Source of the DNA: an uncultured Anaerobutyricum sp.
Lineage (GTDB): Bacteria; Bacillota; Clostridia; Lachnospirales; Lachnospiraceae
Direction of reading: 5' to 3'
Assembly (NCBI RefSeq): GCF_934307085.1
Contig: NZ_CAKRCF010000010.1
Span: 10,842-74,841, forward strand
DNA length: 64,000 bases
Shown here: positions 59,714 through 64,000 of the stretch, in pieces
Position numbering within the stretch: position 1 is the first letter of the stretch
How the letters are laid out: every line of letters starts with the position of its first letter
The notes under the pieces: model-generated
Told to the model about the DNA's origin: nothing
Databases searched by the model: none
Seen by the model: the letters and a program-made list of their open reading frames with translations, nothing else
Program-made: the position numbers and the translations under genes

Positions 59714-60376
59714 ATGCCAGATAGTAAAGCAGTTATAAAATCAGGAAGTGAAAAGTCTATTTCTCCGGCAGTGATAAAAAGATTGCCCCGGTACTATCGG
59801 TACCTTGGAGATTTATTGAAGAATAATGTTGTCCGTATTTCTTCTAAGGAACTGAGTCAGAGAATGAATGTCACTGCTTCCCAGATTCGTCAGGATTTAA
59901 ACAATTTCGGTGGATTTGGTCAGCAGGGATATGGTTATAATGTAGAGTATCTTTATAATGAGATGGGTAAGATTCTGGGACTGGATAAGACGAATAACAT
60001 TATTATTGTTGGTGCTGGTAATCTTGGTCAGGCATTGGCAAATAACCAGGATTTTGACAGTAATGGATTTAAGATTATTGGACTTTTCGATGTGAATCCA
60101 AGATTAGTTGGTATGACAGTGCGGGGCGTGGAAGTATATGATATCGACATGCTGGAGACATTCTTAAAGGAACATGAGGTTATGATTGCCGCATTGACAT
60201 TACCTAAGTCGAAAGCAACTAAGGTTGCAGAACAGTTAGTTGATTTGGGAATTAAGGCATTATGGAACTTTGCACCGGTAGACTTACATTTTCCAGAAGA
60301 GATACTGGTAGAAAATGTACACCTTGCCGAGAGTATCATGACATTGTCTTATCGAATTCACAGTCAGAATCAGTAA
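59714..60376 (+). CDS. rex: Redox-sensing transcriptional repressor Rex
   Basis: 220 residues from ATG 59714 (GGGAGGAGCTT). N-terminal winged helix (PRYYRYLGDLLKNNVVRISSKELSQRMNVTASQIRQDLNNFG) and Rossmann domain with VGAGNLGQALAN near 98. Senses the NADH/NAD+ ratio and represses fermentation genes; ldh in this window is a plausible target, though no clear operator was seen there. Confidence 0.95.
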   Translation: MPDSKAVIKSGSEKSISPAVIKRLPRYYRYLGDLLKNNVVRISSKELSQRMNVTASQIRQDLNNFGGFGQQGYGYNVEYLYNEMGKILGLDKTNNIIIVGAGNLGQALANNQDFDSNGFKIIGLFDVNPRLVGMTVRGVEVYDIDMLETFLKEHEVMIAALTLPKSKATKVAEQLVDLGIKALWNFAPVDLHFPEEILVENVHLAESIMTLSYRIHSQNQ

Positions 60377-60406
60377 GCATAAAGTTTATATTGTAAAAAA
60401 GAACGA

Positions 60407-60454
60407 AGAGATGAGAAGCTGTGTTATAGGAAGCATTGTTTTTCATCTCTTTTT
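60407..60454 (+). terminator. Terminator after rex
   Basis: AGAGATGA (60407-60414) pairs with TCATCTCT (60443-60450) around a 28-base loop, then TTTT. Confidence 0.7.
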
Positions 60455-60630
60455 GGTAACTGTTCAGAATAAGCAGTTTTTTCTCCATTTTAATTGGAAA
60501 TCATAGGGTGGGATTATGTGTGGTTGCCAGATAATGGAGTTGACTTTATTTGTACTATTTTTGTAGTACATGACAGATGTGTTTTACAGAGAGGTTCTCA
60601 ATAGACATTGGGAAATAAGGAGGATGAGAG

Positions 60631-62157
60631 ATGCGTTACGTTGCTTCAAGAGAAGAAATGCAAAACATTGATGCATATAGTATAAATAATGTGGGAATTC
60701 CGGGTATTGTTTTAATGGAAAAGGCAGCTCTTGCGTTAGAAGAAGTTTTTTTGGAGAGGATTCCGACGGACAGCCGGGTGCTGATTGTCACAGAAAAAGG
60801 AAACAATGGTGGTGATGGATTGGCACTTGGAAGACTTCTGTTAGAAGAGGGATATACAGTGGATTTTTATGAAATAGGAGTCATTTCACATGATTCCGAT
60901 TCCCATCAGATTCAGAAACACATTTTGGAGCAGATGGAAGCGGACTTTTTGATGAAGTTTCCAGAAGAAGAATATGATGTTATTGTGGATGCTATTTTTG
61001 GTGTGGGATTAAAGCGGGAAGTAGCAGGACGTCATAGGGAGGTTATCGAACGTCTGAATCAAATGGAGGCATTGAAAGTTGCGGTAGATGTTCCATCCGG
61101 CGTCGATGCCTCTACTGGACAGATTCTTGGCATCGCATTTGAGGCGGATATGACGATTACTTTTGGACTTCCCAAGGTGGGATTGCTTCTTTATCCGGGA
61201 GCAGATGTCAGCGGCGAAGTCATTGTGAAAGAAATAGGTTTTCCTAATAAGGCGGTTGAAGAAATTGCACCGAAGATGGTTTCTTTTGCAATAGATGATT
61301 TGGAACTTTTGCCAGAAAGAAAGGCATGGACAAATAAAGGAAGTTACGGAAAAGTTCTTCTGATTGCCGGATCAAAAAATATGGCAGGAGCTGCCATTTT
61401 GAGTGGAACAGCTGCATATAAGAGTGGAAGTGGTCTGGTACGCATTTTTTCCTGTGAGGAGAATCGTGTGATTTTGCAGGAAAAGTTGCCGGAGGCAATT
61501 CTTACGACCTATGATTCCGAAGATAAAGCGTGGAAATTGTTGCCAGAATCTCTTTCGTGGGCATCTGTTATCGGAATCGGACCGGGAATCGGACAGAGCG
61601 ACTTTGCAAAGAAGATGGTAAAGCAGGTTCTTATGTTGGGAAAGGCACCGCTTGTCATTGACGCAGACGGATTAAATAATCTGGCGGTACTGTTAAAAGA
61701 GAATGAAGAGTTAAAACAACTATTTCATGAATATGAAGGTGGAATGATTCTTACACCACATTTGAAAGAAATGTCCAGATTGACAGGAGAAGAAATTGCA
61801 GAGATTTGCAGTAATCTGCCCAAAGCGGCAGCAAGTATCGCAGATAAAGGTCATGTTATCGTGTTAAAAGATGCCAGAACGATTGTGTCCGATGGAAGCG
61901 TTCCTTCATACATTAATATGAGTGGGAACAACGGAATGGCAACCGGTGGAAGCGGCGATGTGTTAACAGGAATTATCTGCGGTTTTCTTGCGGGAGGGCT
62001 TGATATATTAACAGCGGCACGACTCGGCGTGTACTGCCACGGACTTGCCGGAGACGTTGCGGCAAAAGAAAAGGGATATTATAGTGTTCTTGCTGGAGAT
62101 TTGCTGAATTATCTCGAAAACATTTTGAAGCGGAAACATTTTCCAGAAGAAATATAA
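60631..62157 (+). CDS. nnr: Bifunctional NAD(P)HX epimerase/dehydratase
   Basis: 508 residues joining two repair activities. Residues about 1-215 are the epimerase (YjeF-N): TEKGNNGGDGLALGRLL and DVPSGVDASTG. Residues about 225-505 are the ADP-dependent dehydratase (YjeF-C): SKNMAGAAILSGTAAYKSGSGLV, GIGPGIGQSD, TPHLKEMSRLTG, GNNGMATGGSGDVLTGIICGFLA. Repairs damaged NADH/NADPH hydrates, matching the redox context of rex. AAGGAGGATGAG site. Confidence 0.96.
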   Translation: MRYVASREEMQNIDAYSINNVGIPGIVLMEKAALALEEVFLERIPTDSRVLIVTEKGNNGGDGLALGRLLLEEGYTVDFYEIGVISHDSDSHQIQKHILEQMEADFLMKFPEEEYDVIVDAIFGVGLKREVAGRHREVIERLNQMEALKVAVDVPSGVDASTGQILGIAFEADMTITFGLPKVGLLLYPGADVSGEVIVKEIGFPNKAVEEIAPKMVSFAIDDLELLPERKAWTNKGSYGKVLLIAGSKNMAGAAILSGTAAYKSGSGLVRIFSCEENRVILQEKLPEAILTTYDSEDKAWKLLPESLSWASVIGIGPGIGQSDFAKKMVKQVLMLGKAPLVIDADGLNNLAVLLKENEELKQLFHEYEGGMILTPHLKEMSRLTGEEIAEICSNLPKAAASIADKGHVIVLKDARTIVSDGSVPSYINMSGNNGMATGGSGDVLTGIICGFLAGGLDILTAARLGVYCHGLAGDVAAKEKGYYSVLAGDLLNYLENILKRKHFPEEI

Positions 62158-62240
62158 AAACAAAGGAAATCATCAGAATACTCATGACGTTTACTGGAAA
62201 TACTTCATTTAGAAAGAAAAGTAAAATGGAGTGAGTGAAA

Positions 62241-62588
62241 ATGATGATAAAACGTGGAGATATTTATTATGCAGACCTTCGCCCTGTTGTAGGCTCTGAG
62301 CAGGGCGGTGTCCGTCCAGTACTTATTATTCAAAATGATGCAGGCAACCGCCACAGTCCTACTGTAATCTGTGCGGCAATCACAAGCCGGATGAATAAGG
62401 CAAAGCTGCCGACTCATGTGGAATTGTCCACAACGGAGTGCGATATTACAAAGGATTCTGTTGTACTATTAGAACAAATTCGCACAATTGACAAACAACG
62501 TTTAAAAGAACGTGTGTGCCATCTTGACACAGCAACGTTAAAGAGAGTAAACTATGCCTTAAAAATCAGTTTAGAACTGATTACATAA
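62241..62588 (+). CDS. MazF/PemK-family endoribonuclease (EndoA-like)
   Basis: 115 residues from ATG 62241 (TGGAGTGAGTG upstream). The MazF fold: [55 protein letters not shown]. Family members cut mRNA at short motifs such as UACAU and need an antitoxin. The gene immediately upstream is the NAD(P)HX enzyme, not an antitoxin; the gap of 83 bases is too short for one. Confidence 0.93.
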   Translation: MMIKRGDIYYADLRPVVGSEQGGVRPVLIIQNDAGNRHSPTVICAAITSRMNKAKLPTHVELSTTECDITKDSVVLLEQIRTIDKQRLKERVCHLDTATLKRVNYALKISLELIT

Positions 62589-62615
62589 AGGACAACACAA
62601 AGGAGTAGCAAAAAT

Positions 62616-63785
62616 ATGAATTTTGAACCAGCAGAGAAAATGAAAAATTTTGAAGCAGGAATTTTTCAGATTTTAGATGAGAAAAAGAAAGAATTGCAAA
62701 AGCAGGGGAAGAAGATTTATAATTTTTCTGTAGGAACCCCAGATTTTGAAACCCCAGAATGCGTTATGAAAGCTGTATCCGAAGCCTGTCTTTACCCAGA
62801 GAATTATCACTATTCTTTAGGAGAAACCGATGAACTTTTAGATGCATTAGTTGCACGTTATAAAAATAGATATAATACAGAGATTGAGAAGAATGAGATT
62901 ATGTCTGTTTACGGTTCACAGGAAGGAATGGCACACATTTTCCTGCCGCTCATTAATCCGGGAGACATTGTACTTTTACCAAATCCGGGTTACCCAATCT
63001 TTTCAACAGGAGCGTTTATCGCACAGAGCAATCAATGGTTTTATCCGCTAACAGAGGAGAACGACTATCTTCCAGACTTTGATGCCATTCCAGCAGATGT
63101 AAAAAAGGCAGCAAAAGTAATGGTAGTATCTTATCCGGCAAACCCAATCTGCAAGACCGCACCAGATGAGTTCTACGAAAAGTTGATTGCATTTGCAAAA
63201 GAAAATAATATTTTAATCATTCATGATAATGCATACTCTGATATTATTTATGATGGAAGAAAGGGTAAATCTTTTCTTTCCTTCCCAGGAGCAAAGGAAG
63301 TGGGTGTAGAATTTTATTCCTTGTCAAAGAGTTATAATTACACAGGTGCGCGTATGTCTTTCGTTATCGGAAATGCAGCAGTTATTGAAGTATTTAAACG
63401 TTTCCGTTCCCAGATTGACTACGGTATCTTTCTTCCGGTACAGGCAGGTGCAGTAGCAGCATTAAAATCCGATGATGCTGCCGTACAGGAACAGTGCACC
63501 AAATATCAAGAAAGAAGAGATGCACTTTGCGGAGGACTTCGTGAGATTGGCTGGAACATTCCAGACAGCGAAGGAACGATGTTTGCGTGGGGACCATTGC
63601 CAGATGGCTATGATAATTCCAACAAGTTTGTTATGGAACTTATGGAAAAGACAGGAGTAATCTGTACACCGGGAAGCAGCTTTGGAAGTCTTGGCGAAGG
63701 TTATGTTCGCTTTGCTCTCGTACTTCCGCCAGAAGAAATTAAGAAAGCGATTGTGAGTATAAAAGAGTCTGGAATATTAAAATGA
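62616..63785 (+). CDS. Class I/II aminotransferase
   Basis: 389 residues; PLP enzyme of the fold-type I class. Conserved: NFSVGTPDFETP, YGSQEGMAHIFLPLINPGDIVLLPNPGYP, VVSYPANP, HDNAYSDIIY, and the PLP lysine in FYSLSKSYNYTGARMSF; C-terminal Arg in YVRFALVLP. Resembles diaminopimelate or aromatic aminotransferases; the substrate is not determined. AAAGGAGTAGCAAAAAT precedes the ATG. Confidence 0.92.
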   Translation: MNFEPAEKMKNFEAGIFQILDEKKKELQKQGKKIYNFSVGTPDFETPECVMKAVSEACLYPENYHYSLGETDELLDALVARYKNRYNTEIEKNEIMSVYGSQEGMAHIFLPLINPGDIVLLPNPGYPIFSTGAFIAQSNQWFYPLTEENDYLPDFDAIPADVKKAAKVMVVSYPANPICKTAPDEFYEKLIAFAKENNILIIHDNAYSDIIYDGRKGKSFLSFPGAKEVGVEFYSLSKSYNYTGARMSFVIGNAAVIEVFKRFRSQIDYGIFLPVQAGAVAALKSDDAAVQEQCTKYQERRDALCGGLREIGWNIPDSEGTMFAWGPLPDGYDNSNKFVMELMEKTGVICTPGSSFGSLGEGYVRFALVLPPEEIKKAIVSIKESGILK

Positions 63786-63925
63786 TTGTAAAAGAGTTTT
63801 TGGCATATTTATCAATATACAAGTACAGTAGTCTTTTTGTCAAAATATAAAAGAAAAATAAAAAAATGGATGCAAATTGAAAATTTTTGTAGACAGGTAA
63901 ATCAGAAAAGATAAAGCCAGAACAC

Positions 63926-63954
63926 TTGACTACATAATAAAACGGTGATAAACT
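63926..63954 (+). promoter_or_regulatory. Candidate promoter at the right edge
   Basis: TTGACT (63926-63931), 17-base spacer and TAAACT (63949-63954). The -10 is only 4 of 6. It likely serves a gene beyond the window; the last 215 bases contain no ORF. Confidence 0.4.
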
Positions 63955-64000
63955 TAGAAAAGTTATGCCTATAAGAGTATTTAAATATCATAGAGAAGTG

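Overview
The window looks like chromosome of a low-GC Gram-positive anaerobe, most likely a Lachnospiraceae-type Clostridium relative. This is inferred from strong GGAGG-type ribosome sites, AT-rich spacers, an accB/fabZ/accC/accDA lipid cluster with a FabK/MarR style, rubrerythrin, a Rex regulator, a Re-citrate-synthase-like enzyme, and small families (DUF1836, DUF5688, YerC) typical of that group. No species can be named from sequence alone.

Layout. 1-9.7 kb: fatty-acid synthesis cluster (fabD, fabG, fabF, accB, fabZ, accC, a fused accDA, a FabK-like flavin enzyme) closed by a MarR regulator. 9.8-13.1 kb: a BlaR1/BlaI-type sensor-repressor pair with a small secreted protein, then an orphan substrate-binding lipoprotein. 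13.3-23.6 kb: housekeeping and metabolic genes (murI, a phosphodiesterase, a pyridoxal-kinase-like gene, a radical SAM gene, ldh, a PHP phosphatase, a YerC regulator, an SPFH protein, pcrA). 23.85-24.75 kb: nine tRNA genes (Pro, Gly, Arg, His, Gln, Lys, Pro, Gly, Leu) behind a consensus promoter.

24.73-33.08 kb: an 8.35-kb integrative element inserted at the 3' end of tRNA-Leu and bounded by a 26-bp direct repeat. It carries a tyrosine integrase, divergent phage-type repressors with an operator array, antirepressor-like genes, a replication-type gene containing iterons, small ORFs, and a probable type I toxin-antitoxin locus with a 27-residue holin-like toxin. I see no structural, packaging or conjugation genes, so it resembles a phage satellite or a cryptic element. 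Several gene ends in it are duplicated.

33.3-42.3 kb: an acyltransferase, a barstar plus lipoprotein-barnase pair, small lipid-anchored and membrane proteins, a YtvI-like permease, a cold-shock protein, rarA and rubrerythrin. 42.7-55.4 kb: a conserved core run (ylxM-ffh-rpsP-khpA-rimM-trmD-rplS, three signal peptidase I genes around rbgA, rnhB, yraN, pgeF, a DUF512 protein, der, plsY) serving protein targeting, ribosome assembly and secretion. 55.9-63.8 kb: Re-citrate-synthase-like enzyme, ABC-F ATPase, rex, the NAD(P)HX repair enzyme, an orphan MazF and an aminotransferase.

The least explained structure is in non-coding DNA: long compound palindromes 3' of several genes (18.9, 42.4, 55.4 and 57.3-57.6 kb), a dispersed MITE-like repeat (35.4, 35.5, 39.2, 50.6 kb), a terminator-like hairpin that buries the ldh ribosome site, and the duplicated leaders, gene tails and small-RNA candidates inside the integrative element.
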